Assembly: GCA_964570205.1 (NCBI GenBank)
Contig: CAZMXI010000011.1
Coordinates: 1 to 45,666 of the forward strand
Reading direction: 5' to 3'
Origin: CAZMXI01 sp964570205
GTDB lineage: Bacteria; Planctomycetota; Phycisphaerae; Tepidisphaerales; Tepidisphaeraceae
DNA: 45,666 nt
A program made the position numbers and the translations under genes. Of the stretch, positions 21,414 through 29,880 are shown in pieces. Numbering within the stretch: the first letter of the stretch is position 1; every line of letters begins with the position of its first letter. A model generated the notes under the pieces. It saw only the letters and a list, made by a program, of their open reading frames with translations, did not search any database and had not been told where the DNA came from.

Positions 21414-22219
21414 AAGAGCTACTGCAACTGGGCCTCGCGCCGCTGTTTGTGCTGGCCGGGCCCTGCGTGATTGAATCGCTGGAACAATGCCTGGTGATCG
21501 CGAAGCACGTGCGCAATGTGTGCCAGGGGCTGGGGCTGGCGTATGTGTTTAAGGCGAGCTTCGACAAGGCGAACCGGTCGAGCGCATCGAGCTTCCGCGG
21601 GCCGGGTCTGCGAGAGGGGCTGCGCATCCTGGATGCGGTGAAACGGCAGGTGGGCGTGCCGGTGCTGACGGATGTGCATGAAGCGCATCAGGCCGAGGAA
21701 GTGGGCAAGGTGGTCGATATCATGCAGGTGCCGGCGTTTCTGTCGCGGCAGACGGACCTGCTGGTGGCGTGCGCGAAGACGGGGAAGATCGTGAATGTTA
21801 AGAAGGGGCAGTTCATGTCGCCGCAGGAGATGGGCAACGCGGTGGACAAGGTGCGGGCGGCGGGCAACGATCGGGTGATGTTGACGGAGCGGGGGACGTT
21901 CTTCGGCTATAACCGGCTGGTGAATGATTTCACCGGCCTGGTGGTCATGCGCGAGTTTGGCGTGCCGGTGGTGTTTGATGTGACGCACTCGACGCAGCAG
22001 CCGGGGGGGCTGGGCTTGGCCAGCGGGGGGAACCCGCAGTATGTGCCGATGCTGGCGCGGGCGGCGGTGGCGGCGGGCGTGGATGGGTTGTTCATCGAGT
22101 GCCACCCCGAGCCGAAAAAGGCAAAGAGCGATGCCGCTACGATGATCGACCTGGAGACGATTGCCAAGGTGTTGGAGCAGAGCCGGAAAGTGGCGGATGC
22201 GGTCAAGGGCATGCGGTAG
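21410..22219 (+). CDS. kdsA: 3-deoxy-8-phosphooctulonate synthase (Kdo-8-phosphate synthase)
   Basis: A 269-residue cytosolic enzyme that condenses phosphoenolpyruvate with D-arabinose 5-phosphate to give Kdo-8-phosphate, the precursor of the inner-core sugar of lipopolysaccharide. Diagnostic text includes FVLAGPCVIES, VFKASFDKANRSS, VLTDVHE, IMQVPAFLSRQTDLL, VNVKKGQFMSP, VVFDVTHSTQQPGG and FIECHPEPKKAKSD. Cys19 in AGPC marks the metal-dependent class (E. coli has Asn there). The ATG overlaps the stop codon of the lipid-kinase gene, so both are cotranscribed. Its presence is direct evidence that the organism makes a Kdo-containing lipopolysaccharide. Confidence 0.96.
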   Translation: MKELLQLGLAPLFVLAGPCVIESLEQCLVIAKHVRNVCQGLGLAYVFKASFDKANRSSASSFRGPGLREGLRILDAVKRQVGVPVLTDVHEAHQAEEVGKVVDIMQVPAFLSRQTDLLVACAKTGKIVNVKKGQFMSPQEMGNAVDKVRAAGNDRVMLTERGTFFGYNRLVNDFTGLVVMREFGVPVVFDVTHSTQQPGGLGLASGGNPQYVPMLARAAVAAGVDGLFIECHPEPKKAKSDAATMIDLETIAKVLEQSRKVADAVKGMR

Positions 22220-22249
22220 TGGAACCGGATCCGTTGCCAGAAAGCCCAG

Positions 22250-22523
22250 TCACGTGGATTGCCAGGGGCGGTGCGTCCTCACGTATTCAATGGAATCCTC
22301 CGCGCGGGCGGTCGGGATGATCCAGGCGTTGGCGCTCGCCTGTGCGGCGTTTGTGGTGGCCATCGCCACGGTGACGGGCGGCATGGCGGGCATGCTTATC
22401 AGCGCGGGGTCGATGCCGCTCGCCTGGATGGTGTCGCCAATGATCGCTGGGTGCAGGTATGGTCAGGACGAGGCCCACAGCTCCCAGCAAACCGGCGTGA
22501 ACGAGTGCGAATCGGTCGGACAT
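22250..22523 (-). pseudogene. Possible small secreted/membrane protein with a frameshift
   Basis: The ATG at 22523 is preceded by TAGGAG at seven bases, a convincing ribosome site. The first 22 residues (MSDRFALVHAGLLGAVGLVL) look like a signal peptide or membrane helix. The frame then turns into His/Arg-rich text typical of a wrong frame in GC-rich DNA. The neighbouring frame carries plausible protein (IIGDTIQASGIDPALISMPA through SIEYVRTHRPW) and stops at 22250. A single-base shift around 22445-22460 would join them into about 90 residues. An overlapping plus-strand frame (22290-22664) is hydrophobic but has no ribosome site. Function unknown. Confidence 0.35.
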
Positions 22524-22716
22524 TCTGTTACTCCTATGGGCGCACGCAGCAAGGTTAAACAGCGAGGCAAATGCCGCGCCTTGGAGGCAACGGCGCGCGC
22601 TTTCCGACAAGATTCCTCGTGGGTTGGCGTAATGCCTTGTTCTATAGTAATTTGTGGTCGGTAAGGAGGCTGACGGGGTGTGCTGTCGCCCGGGTGGCTG
22701 AGTCAGGCCGTCGCAG

Positions 22717-23166
22717 TCAGGGCGAAGGCGGGTCTATTGCGGGCAGTCGGCCATCGAGCCACGCCTGGAGGAAGCTGGCGGCGGCGATGGCGTCGAGCTG
22801 CTGCTTCTTGCGCTGGCGGGTGAGCTTCTCCCCCGCCCTTTTTCGGCCGATGAGCTGCTGCTCTGCGTCGAAGCTGGAGAGACGTTCATCAACGAACACC
22901 ATCGGTACGCTGCAGCGCTGGCCGAGGAGACCAGCCCAGGCCAGAGTCTGGCGGGCGGCTGGGCCGACGGTGTCATCCATGTTGAGTGGCAGACCCACCA
23001 CGATGCGCTGCACCGCTTCGCGGCGGACGACCTGCACGATGGGCTCGATGGCAAGTTGGGGATTGGAGACGAAGAGGACCTCAAGGGGCGTGGCAAAACG
23101 GCCGCCCTCATCGCTGAGAGCCAAGCCGATTCGACGAGCGCCGAGATCGATGGCCAGGGTTCGCAC
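22717..23166 (-). CDS. ruvX: YqgF/RuvX family putative Holliday junction resolvase / pre-16S rRNA nuclease
   Basis: A 149-residue RNase H-fold nuclease of normal family length. It starts MRTLAIDLGARRIGLALSD, the family signature with the first catalytic Asp in AIDLG. It continues with VVGLPLNMDDTVGPAA (family GLPLxMDG), FVDERLSSFDAE (the DERLT/S motif with catalytic Asp-Glu) and the C-terminal KKQQLDAIAAASFLQAWLD (DxxAA..ILQ-like). The family is implicated in 16S rRNA 5'-end maturation and in DNA recombination. The start is GTG; AAGGAG stands rather far upstream (about 15 bases). It lies 6 bp after the DUF1080 gene, so it is the last gene of a three-gene operon. Confidence 0.93.
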   Translation of the reverse strand: MRTLAIDLGARRIGLALSDEGGRFATPLEVLFVSNPQLAIEPIVQVVRREAVQRIVVGLPLNMDDTVGPAARQTLAWAGLLGQRCSVPMVFVDERLSSFDAEQQLIGRKRAGEKLTRQRKKQQLDAIAAASFLQAWLDGRLPAIDPPSP

Positions 23167-23172
23167 GGGCGG

Positions 23173-23874
23173 TTAATCGAGCTCCTTAATTCTGGCATTG
23201 CGGATCAGCACGTGTGCACCGCCGCGGCTGAGTTCCTGGAAGCCGATGTGCCCTTTGCGCGGCCGGTCCTTGAGGGGTGAGCCACGTTCGAGTGGGGTGG
23301 TCTGTTGATCCAGATCGACCGTCTGGATGGTCTGGCCGTTTAGCACGACCGTCAGCTTCGCGCGTTGGAGGGTAATTCGGTAGTGGTTCCACTCCGTGGG
23401 TTTGTGGACCTGCTCTTTCGGGGCGATGGCCTTGTAGATGGATCCGGTGAGCTCGTCGGGAGGAGGCTGGTAGTCGCCGTGATAACGGGCATCGACCATC
23501 TGCAGTTCCAGGCCGTCAAAGGCGGGGTCGCCCGCGTCGGGGAAGCGCAGTCCGACGCCGCTGTTGCCGCGCTCGCTGAGTTTGAACTCGAAATCGAGGA
23601 TGAAATCGCGGTAGGTTCTGTCGCTGACGAGCCAGGTGCCGCGGGGCTCGCTGCCGTGGAGCACGCCATGCTCGACCTTCCAGTTAGCCAGGGGGGAATC
23701 GGGGGGTTGCTCGACGTCGGCCCAACTTCGCACGTACCAGTCGGTTGGGATGCCTTCTTCAGGGAAGAGCTTGCGGAAGCCATCGCCAGTGCCTGCCGGC
23801 GCAGCGTATCGGGCAGCGCGATCGCCGCAGCCGACGAACATCGCACAGAACACGACAGCCAGGATTTGCTTCAT
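23173..23874 (-). CDS. DUF1080 (3-keto-disaccharide hydrolase-like) lipoprotein
   Basis: A 233-residue lipoprotein: signal MKQILAVVFCAMFVGC with the lipobox at FVGC, then a single DUF1080 concanavalin-like beta-sandwich. Family landmarks are WKVEHGVLHGS, GTWLVSDRTYRDFILDFEFKL, GNSGVGLRFP, GLELQMVDA, EWNHYRITLQ and GHIGFQEL. DUF1080 proteins are greatly expanded in Planctomycetes and include 3-keto-glycoside hydrolases, but many are uncharacterised carbohydrate-related proteins. The ATG has GAGGG six bases upstream, lying inside the 3' end of the M64 peptidase gene whose stop is 3 bp away. It is thus in one operon with that peptidase and ruvX. Confidence 0.9.
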   Translation of the reverse strand: MKQILAVVFCAMFVGCGDRAARYAAPAGTGDGFRKLFPEEGIPTDWYVRSWADVEQPPDSPLANWKVEHGVLHGSEPRGTWLVSDRTYRDFILDFEFKLSERGNSGVGLRFPDAGDPAFDGLELQMVDARYHGDYQPPPDELTGSIYKAIAPKEQVHKPTEWNHYRITLQRAKLTVVLNGQTIQTVDLDQQTTPLERGSPLKDRPRKGHIGFQELSRGGAHVLIRNARIKELD

Positions 23875-23877
23875 GGT

Positions 23878-25116
23878 CTACCCTCGTCTGTGCCGCTGGA
23901 CGCCCAGCAGTATAGCACCGACAAGGATCAGAATCCCGTTCGGTTCGGGGGTGCCGATATGCACGTTCCAGGTGATGTCCTGTTCCAGCGAGTCACGGCT
24001 GATGCGCACCCAGTCGGTCGGATCATAGGCATGGGCGGTGATCTGGTAATCGCCCGGCAGCAGATTCAGGAGCGACAGATCCAGGCATTCACCCGCGGTG
24101 TCCAGTTTCACGCCGTCAAGGAGCCAATCGACGCTGATGACGCCGGGATCAATGGTGTCGACCCAGAGTTGATTCGGGTTGGCCAGGCGCGAGGCGTTGT
24201 CCAGCCAGGTGTCGAGCGGATCGACCAGGGCGTAGATGTCGAGGATGATCTTTTCCCTGGCGACGGCATTGAAGGGCTGGCCGAGCGTGCGCATCTTGGA
24301 GTCAAGGCTCGGCCGATACATGCCGTGATCGTAGTATCGGGCGCCTTCGTAGGCGCCGATGACGCCGATCCCGGGCTGGTCATAGCCGACCCAATGCTGC
24401 CATTTGGAGCCGTCGGCGAGCGCGCTGACGTTTACTTCATCGGGCTCGGAGGCGCCGAAGATGGTGGATCGGCCGCCGTACTCATCGGCGAGGTCGTTCC
24501 AGGAATGGCCAACCTCGTGGAGGGCGATTTCGGGAGCGGATTGGCTGCCGCCGGCGTAGACGGCGTACTTGCCGCCACCGCCGCCGTATTTCGTGGAATT
24601 GGCGGTCACAAACATCAGGTCGGGGCGGATGCCGGTTCCGCCGAGTTGGCTGGTCATGATGGCGTCGGCCTTGGCGTTGTTGATGTAGAGCAGGCGATCG
24701 GTCTTGCCGTCGTAGCAGTAGGTGGCGTCGAGGGCGGTGTCGCGGAAGATGCCTGATTGGGGATTGGCCAGGCTCGGGATGTCCACGCCGGACTGGTTGG
24801 AGATGACCGGGAGGCGGTAGGCGTTGAAGAAGCTACGGTATCGCGGGTAGGGGTCTTCCCGTTCATCAAACAGGTGGTTCAGCATGGACCAGGTGTGCTG
24901 GGCGTAGGCGCTGTTCTGTTCGGAGGCTGTGTAGCCATCGCCAAGAAAAACGATGTTGACGCGGTTGCCCGACGGGCCGTTGTCAATCAGGGTGATGGGG
25001 GCGGCCTGAAGGGTCGCGCAGAAGAACAGCAGGGCCGAAAGTGCCGCCATCCATCCGCGGCCAGTCCTGGCCGAACGCGGGAAAGTTCCGAGAATTCGCG
25101 CAGACGACACGCCCAC
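23878..25116 (-). CDS. Secreted M64-family metallopeptidase with PEP-CTERM sorting signal
   Basis: A 412-residue exported peptidase. HEVGHSWNDLADEYGG is the extended zinc motif HExGHxxxxLxDE of family M64 (IgA peptidase-like). NIVFLGDGYTASEQN near the mature N-terminus is also characteristic. The C-terminus, TPEPNGILILVGAILLGV followed by QRHRRG, is a PEP-CTERM signal: Pro-Glu-Pro, membrane helix, basic tail. It implies processing by an exosortase, not seen here. The middle-to-C-terminal part before it may be a small beta domain. The GTG start at 25116 lacks a ribosome site; an ATG at 25050 gives a shorter signal peptide (MAALSALLFFCATLQA) and may be the real start. It is the first gene of the operon with the DUF1080 lipoprotein and ruvX. 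Confidence 0.88.
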   Translation of the reverse strand: MGVSSARILGTFPRSARTGRGWMAALSALLFFCATLQAAPITLIDNGPSGNRVNIVFLGDGYTASEQNSAYAQHTWSMLNHLFDEREDPYPRYRSFFNAYRLPVISNQSGVDIPSLANPQSGIFRDTALDATYCYDGKTDRLLYINNAKADAIMTSQLGGTGIRPDLMFVTANSTKYGGGGGKYAVYAGGSQSAPEIALHEVGHSWNDLADEYGGRSTIFGASEPDEVNVSALADGSKWQHWVGYDQPGIGVIGAYEGARYYDHGMYRPSLDSKMRTLGQPFNAVAREKIILDIYALVDPLDTWLDNASRLANPNQLWVDTIDPGVISVDWLLDGVKLDTAGECLDLSLLNLLPGDYQITAHAYDPTDWVRISRDSLEQDITWNVHIGTPEPNGILILVGAILLGVQRHRRG

Positions 25117-25236
25117 GGTGAGAGCTTACGATTGCCCGAAGTGAGCAAGCAACGGGAAAAGAGGCCGGAAAGAGAGCCGATAATATTGGGTGGTTCGGGA
25201 TTATCGGACCATGGCTGCGCGCGGTGTGGAAGAGGG

Positions 25237-26202
25237 CTAGAGAGACAGTAGCCAGAGGCCCGCCGCGAGCCAGAGGGGCATGGTGGCGAGACTGAGTACA
25301 GAGGTGCCAAGAACGACGCGAATGGCCGTTACGGGGTGGCCGCCGTAATGTCGCGCCAGCACTACCGGGAAGACAGCCGACGGCATGGCCGCCTGGAGGA
25401 TGATCACCTGCTTGAGTTCACGGGAAGCCGGGAGCAGCCAGGCCAGGAGAAGAAAAGAGGCTGGGAGCAGGCCGAGACGCAGAAGGCAAGCGAATCCGAT
25501 GGTGCGAATGCCGCGCAGAATTTGCGCTCCGCGGAGTTGATCGGTGACGGTTGCGCCGACCAGCAGGAGGGCGACGGGGATGGCGGAACGGCCGAGCATA
25601 TCGAGGGCGGTGTGAACCGCGGCGGGGATATGGGCAGATGCGCCCAGGAAGTTCAGGACCAGAGCGGCGGCGATGGCGATGGTGGGGGCATTGAGGATGC
25701 GTTTGCACCAGTGTCCGCCGAGATGGCCGGACACCAGAATGACCCCAACGGTCCACATGGCGATTTCGACCCCGAGGTTGTGGATGAAGAGGATGGCGAC
25801 GGTGTCGGGTCCGAAGCCCGGGAGCTGGCTGGCCAGGGGCAGGGGGATGTAGGAGTAGTTGTAGAGGCCGACGCAGAGAGCGAAGGTCCCTCGCATGCGG
25901 GCGTCGGTCAGGCCGATGGCCTTGCCGAAGGATCGCGCCGCGATTGCGGCGGCGGCGAAGCCGGCCATCACGGTCGTGAATCCCACCAGGGGCGAAAACA
26001 GGAGGTTTCGCGTATCGAGCAGATGGTGGCGGCCGAGGATCACGCTAAGGATGAGGGCAGGCATCAGGAGGTTGATGACGAGCTTGAGCAGGCTCTGGTC
26101 GGCCTGTTCAGTCAGCCAGTTGACGTGTCTGGCGATCGCGCCGATGGCGATGACGGCGAAGACGGCCAAGACCGCGCCCACGATGTTGTGCCATGGGTCC
26201 AT
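25237..26202 (-). CDS. Auxin efflux carrier (AEC) family permease
   Basis: A 321-residue integral membrane protein with about ten hydrophobic helices and the AEC/Mem_trans pattern: LLKLVINLLMPALILSVIL near residues 38-56, GLYNYSYIPLPL in the middle and ILQAAMPSAVFPVVLARHYG near the C-terminus. The helix-breaking Asn/Pro in these crossover motifs is typical of the family, which belongs to the BART superfamily along with bile-acid symporters. Bacterial members export or import organic acids such as malonate or malate; the substrate here is unknown. The gene diverges from the antiporter gene with about 120 bp between them. Confidence 0.88.
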   Translation of the reverse strand: MDPWHNIVGAVLAVFAVIAIGAIARHVNWLTEQADQSLLKLVINLLMPALILSVILGRHHLLDTRNLLFSPLVGFTTVMAGFAAAAIAARSFGKAIGLTDARMRGTFALCVGLYNYSYIPLPLASQLPGFGPDTVAILFIHNLGVEIAMWTVGVILVSGHLGGHWCKRILNAPTIAIAAALVLNFLGASAHIPAAVHTALDMLGRSAIPVALLLVGATVTDQLRGAQILRGIRTIGFACLLRLGLLPASFLLLAWLLPASRELKQVIILQAAMPSAVFPVVLARHYGGHPVTAIRVVLGTSVLSLATMPLWLAAGLWLLSL

Positions 26203-26321
26203 GCGGCGACAGAGAGTAGCGGGCGGGGCCGTGCGTGTACATTGCGCGGCTGGAGGGAATCGGATTTGCGGCGGGCAGAGGAAGCGGTTACATACAGGGC
26301 CGGGGATTCAGGAGACGTTCT

Positions 26322-28166
26322 TTGCACGATCCGATGTTTCTTATCGGACTGGCCAGCATCGTGGTCCTTGGGATCATGGCGCAATGGCTGGCGTGGCGGC
26401 TGGGGGTGCCGGCCATCCTGTTGCTGCTGCTGTTCGGATTCGCGGCTGGTCCGGGGACCGAGGTGCTGGCGGGGTACGGCTGGTTGTCCGGACGGTTTCT
26501 GAGGCCCGACGAGCTCTTCGGCGAAATGCTTCTGCCGCTGGTGTCGGTGTCGGTCGCGATCATCCTGTTCGAGGGAGGGTTGACGCTGAATCTGGCGGAG
26601 TTGTCGCAGGCGGGGCGTGTGATCACCAATCTGGTCAGCAGCGGCGCGCTGGTGACGTGGATGGTGGCGACGGGCGCGGCGTGGGGGATACTCGGGTTGG
26701 ATCTGAAGCTGTCGCTGCTGCTGGGGGCGATCCTGGTGGTGACGGGCCCGACGGTGATTGGGCCGTTGCTGCGATCAGTGCGTCCGCAGGGTCAGGTTGG
26801 CGCCGTGCTGAAATGGGAAGGGATTGTCATCGATCCGATCGGTGCGATGCTGGCGGTGGTGGTGTACACGGCGATTCCGCAGCAAGGGCTGGAGGACGTG
26901 GCGACGGCGGTGCTCTGGAGCGTCACCAAGACGCTGGTGGTGGGGGGATTGATCGGGTGGGCCGCGGCGCTGGCGCTGATTCTGGTGCTTCGCAGGTATT
27001 GGGTGCCGGATTTCCTGCAGAACCCCGTGACGCTGATGCTGGTGGTGGCGGGGTTCGCGGGCGCGAACCTGATCCAGAGCGAATCGGGGCTGTTCAGCGT
27101 GACGATCATGGGGATCATTCTGGCCAATCAGAAGCACGTGTCCGTCAGGCACATCCTGGAATTCAAGGAGAACCTGGCGGTGCTGCTTGTGTCGAGCCTG
27201 TTCATACTGCTGGGCTCGCGGCTTGAGCTGCAGCAACTCGATCACCTGGACTGGCACGCGCTGGCGTTTCTGGCGGCGTTGGTGCTGGTGGGTCGGCCGC
27301 TGGCGGTGTTGATATCCACGGCTCGTTCCGGGCTGAACCGGCGCGAGCGGGTGTTCCTGATGTGCATGGCGCCGCGGGGGATCGTGGCGGCGGCGGTGTC
27401 GTCGGTCTTCGCGCTCAACCTTCGGAGCAACAATGTCGAGGGCGCGGAATACCTTGTGCCGTACACATTTGCGGTGATCGTTGGCACGGTGACGATATAT
27501 GGTCTCCTGGCGGGCTGGGCGGCGCGCAGACTGAAACTGGCGGACCCCGGCCGGCTGGGATTCCTGATCGCCGGCGCGAACCCGCTGGCGCGGGCGTTGG
27601 CGAAGGTCATCCAGGAACAGGAGCACGCGGTATTGCTGGTGGACACCAGCCGTGAAAATCTGCTGGCGGCGCGGCTCGACGGGCTGCCCGTCACGTATGG
27701 CAGCATCCTCTCGCAGTTCGTTCTGGACCGCACGGAGTTGAGCAACATCGGCCGACTGCTGGCCCTGACGCCGAACGAAGAGGTGAACTCGCTGGCGGCC
27801 TTGCAGTTCGGGCGGGTGTTCGGGCGCAGCGAGGTATTCCAGCTCGGCGCATCGACAGGTGATTCGGAACGGGCGGAGAAGGTCTCGCAGCAGTTGCGAG
27901 GGCGGCCGCTTTTCGCAAAAGGGATTACCTATGCCAGGTTGGAAGAGATGATGGATCGCGGGGCGCAGGTGCGCAAGACCCTGTTGACCAAGGATTTCGA
28001 TTTCAGACAGTATACGGTGGTTAACGCGGGGCAGGTGTTGCCGCTGCTGTTGATCGATGAGGCTGGGCGCATCACGCTGTTCACCGCCGAGCAGCCGCCG
28101 ACACCACGGGCGGGGCAGACGATCGTGGGCCTGAAGATGGGGGAGGATGTGGCTGAGAAGGATTGA
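26322..28166 (+). CDS. CPA-type sodium/proton antiporter with C-terminal TrkA-N-like domain
   Basis: About 614 residues, starting at TTG 26322 with AGGAG eight bases upstream (the ATG at 26334 is four codons in). The first 400 residues contain about 12 membrane helices of the Na_H_Exchanger fold, including IILFEGGLTLNLAEL, AILVVTGPTVIGPLLRSV (the TGPT crossover), and KWEGIVIDPIGAMLAVVVY, where the Asp of IDP is the usual ion-binding acid. Residues about 430-560 look like a Rossmann TrkA-N (RCK) regulatory domain (GFLIAGANPLARALAKVI, VLLVDTSRENLLAA), although the canonical GxGxxG is changed. Role: pH or Na+ homeostasis at the inner membrane. It is convergent with the SSS symporter gene, 9 bp away. 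Confidence 0.88.
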   Translation: MHDPMFLIGLASIVVLGIMAQWLAWRLGVPAILLLLLFGFAAGPGTEVLAGYGWLSGRFLRPDELFGEMLLPLVSVSVAIILFEGGLTLNLAELSQAGRVITNLVSSGALVTWMVATGAAWGILGLDLKLSLLLGAILVVTGPTVIGPLLRSVRPQGQVGAVLKWEGIVIDPIGAMLAVVVYTAIPQQGLEDVATAVLWSVTKTLVVGGLIGWAAALALILVLRRYWVPDFLQNPVTLMLVVAGFAGANLIQSESGLFSVTIMGIILANQKHVSVRHILEFKENLAVLLVSSLFILLGSRLELQQLDHLDWHALAFLAALVLVGRPLAVLISTARSGLNRRERVFLMCMAPRGIVAAAVSSVFALNLRSNNVEGAEYLVPYTFAVIVGTVTIYGLLAGWAARRLKLADPGRLGFLIAGANPLARALAKVIQEQEHAVLLVDTSRENLLAARLDGLPVTYGSILSQFVLDRTELSNIGRLLALTPNEEVNSLAALQFGRVFGRSEVFQLGASTGDSERAEKVSQQLRGRPLFAKGITYARLEEMMDRGAQVRKTLLTKDFDFRQYTVVNAGQVLPLLLIDEAGRITLFTAEQPPTPRAGQTIVGLKMGEDVAEKD

Positions 28167-28175
28167 TCCCGCGCG

Positions 28176-29744
28176 CTAGGCGTGCATCCTGCCTCTGTGG
28201 GGTGTGCCGCAGATGCAGATCAGGAAGGAGATGGCCGTGCCGATAGGCATGCGCCAGAACATCGCCAGAGTCTTTGGCGAGCCGAGGAGCGTCTCGGTCC
28301 ACCAAGCCAGAATGCGGTCCTGAAGGAGCGTGGTGACGATGATGCCGGCGGCCAGGGCCGCCAGGACTGACGCCGTGTTGCCCCTGTGCGTGAACAGGGC
28401 GGTCAGGAACACGGCGAGCATGCCGGTATAGGCGAAAGCCATCACGCCGAGGGCGAATTCGAGGATGGTGGTCTGTCGGGGGTCGTAGACCAGTGCGCAG
28501 ATCACGGCGAAGAGGATCAGGCCGAACCCCATGACCAGCACGGCCACCCGCGGCGTCCGGCTGCCGGTATCGACGTGCTTGCCCAGTCGGCGTCGGATCG
28601 GCCAGTAGAGGTCGGCGACGGCACTCGATGCCATGGCGTTGATGGCTGAGTCGAGGCTGCCCTGCGCGGCGGCGAACATGCCCGCCATGGCCAGTCCGGC
28701 CAGTCCGGTGGGCATGTGATTCAGCAGGAACTGCGGATAGACCTGGATGCTGGATTGGAGCGCGTCGGTCGGCGCGGCGGGGCCCATGATGTCGGGACGC
28801 TTGTAGAAAACGTAGAGGAGAAGGCCGAGCACGAGGAACAGCGAGACGACCGCGAGGCCGATGACCTGGGAAAGGATCAGGGAAATGGACCCGCGCATGG
28901 GCGATTTGGCCGTCAGCAGCCGCTGGACCATGTCGTGGTCGACGCCGTAAGCCGCGAGATTCAGGAACGTGGCGGCGAAGATCGCCGTCCAGAGGCTGAA
29001 CTTGCGGTCCATGTCGAGAGTGAAATCGACCAGGCGAAGTTTGCTGTGGCCATCGCCGAGCGTCGGCTCCCTGAGCACGTTCCAGATTTCACCGGGGGAG
29101 AGGGGGATAAGGTGCAGGAGGAGTGCGATGCTTATCAGGGCCGCCCCGGCGACGACGGTGATCTGCATGGTGTCAGTCCAGATGACGGCGCGGATGCCGC
29201 CGGAGATCACGTAGGCGGTGCCGACGATGCCGATGATGCAGATGGCGAGAATCAGCTTTGCCCTGGAGGGCTCGGGTTCCTGCCAGATGAGCAGGCAGAC
29301 GGGGATCGCGGCGACAAACAGTCTGGCGCCGGAGGCCAGCAGCCGCCCAAACAGGAACATGCAACTCGTGGCGATCTTGCCGGCCTCGCCGAAACGCTGG
29401 TCGATATAGCCGTAGATCGTGATGGTTCCCGCGCGATAGAAGCGAGGGACGAAGAAGACTGCGACGATGAAGATCGCGAGGAAACCGCCGATGTTCTGGC
29501 TGAGGTAGGTCAGGTCGCCGCCAAAAGACTCCTGAGGCGCGCCGACAAATGTGGCGACGCTGAGCGCCGTGGCGACGGTGGACAAGGCTACCGCGAACAT
29601 CGGCATCGACCGCTCGGCCAGGAAATAGCCCTCGGCATCGGTCTTGCGTCGGCTGGCGATGGTGCCGAGAAGCACCACCAGCAGCATGTAGCCGATGAGC
29701 ACGGCCCAGTCATAAGTTCCGAATACGGCGAGGGTCGTCGGCAT
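28176..29744 (-). CDS. Sodium:solute symporter (SSS) family protein
   Basis: A 522-residue inner-membrane protein of the SSSF family (LeuT fold), starting MPTTLAVFGTYDWAVLIGYM. Family signals include ASRRKTDAEGYFLAERSMP, STVATALSVATFVGAPQESFGG, RFYRAGTITIYGYIDQRFG (like the usual RYxxxGxxTxPEYLxxRF), YGVDHDMVQRLLTAKSP and LAGLAMAGMFAAAQGSLDSAINAMAS, which carries the Na2-site Ser region. Thirteen or so helices are seen. In this phylum such genes often serve sugar, sialic-acid or myo-inositol uptake; the substrate here is not resolvable. It is divergent from the inositol-monophosphatase-like gene (about 136 bp between), and an earlier in-frame start at 29825 is less likely. Confidence 0.9.
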   Translation of the reverse strand: MPTTLAVFGTYDWAVLIGYMLLVVLLGTIASRRKTDAEGYFLAERSMPMFAVALSTVATALSVATFVGAPQESFGGDLTYLSQNIGGFLAIFIVAVFFVPRFYRAGTITIYGYIDQRFGEAGKIATSCMFLFGRLLASGARLFVAAIPVCLLIWQEPEPSRAKLILAICIIGIVGTAYVISGGIRAVIWTDTMQITVVAGAALISIALLLHLIPLSPGEIWNVLREPTLGDGHSKLRLVDFTLDMDRKFSLWTAIFAATFLNLAAYGVDHDMVQRLLTAKSPMRGSISLILSQVIGLAVVSLFLVLGLLLYVFYKRPDIMGPAAPTDALQSSIQVYPQFLLNHMPTGLAGLAMAGMFAAAQGSLDSAINAMASSAVADLYWPIRRRLGKHVDTGSRTPRVAVLVMGFGLILFAVICALVYDPRQTTILEFALGVMAFAYTGMLAVFLTALFTHRGNTASVLAALAAGIIVTTLLQDRILAWWTETLLGSPKTLAMFWRMPIGTAISFLICICGTPHRGRMHA

Positions 29745-29880
29745 GGTTGGGCCCCGACAGGAATCAGCAGGGGCGATCCGTCGCCCGCAGTCTGGGGCTT
29801 TATACACGCGCGACGCGACGGCCACAAACGGCCGGGCGCGGTCCTCGCGTGGATTTCAATCGCGCGGTAAAGTCGGCGGC

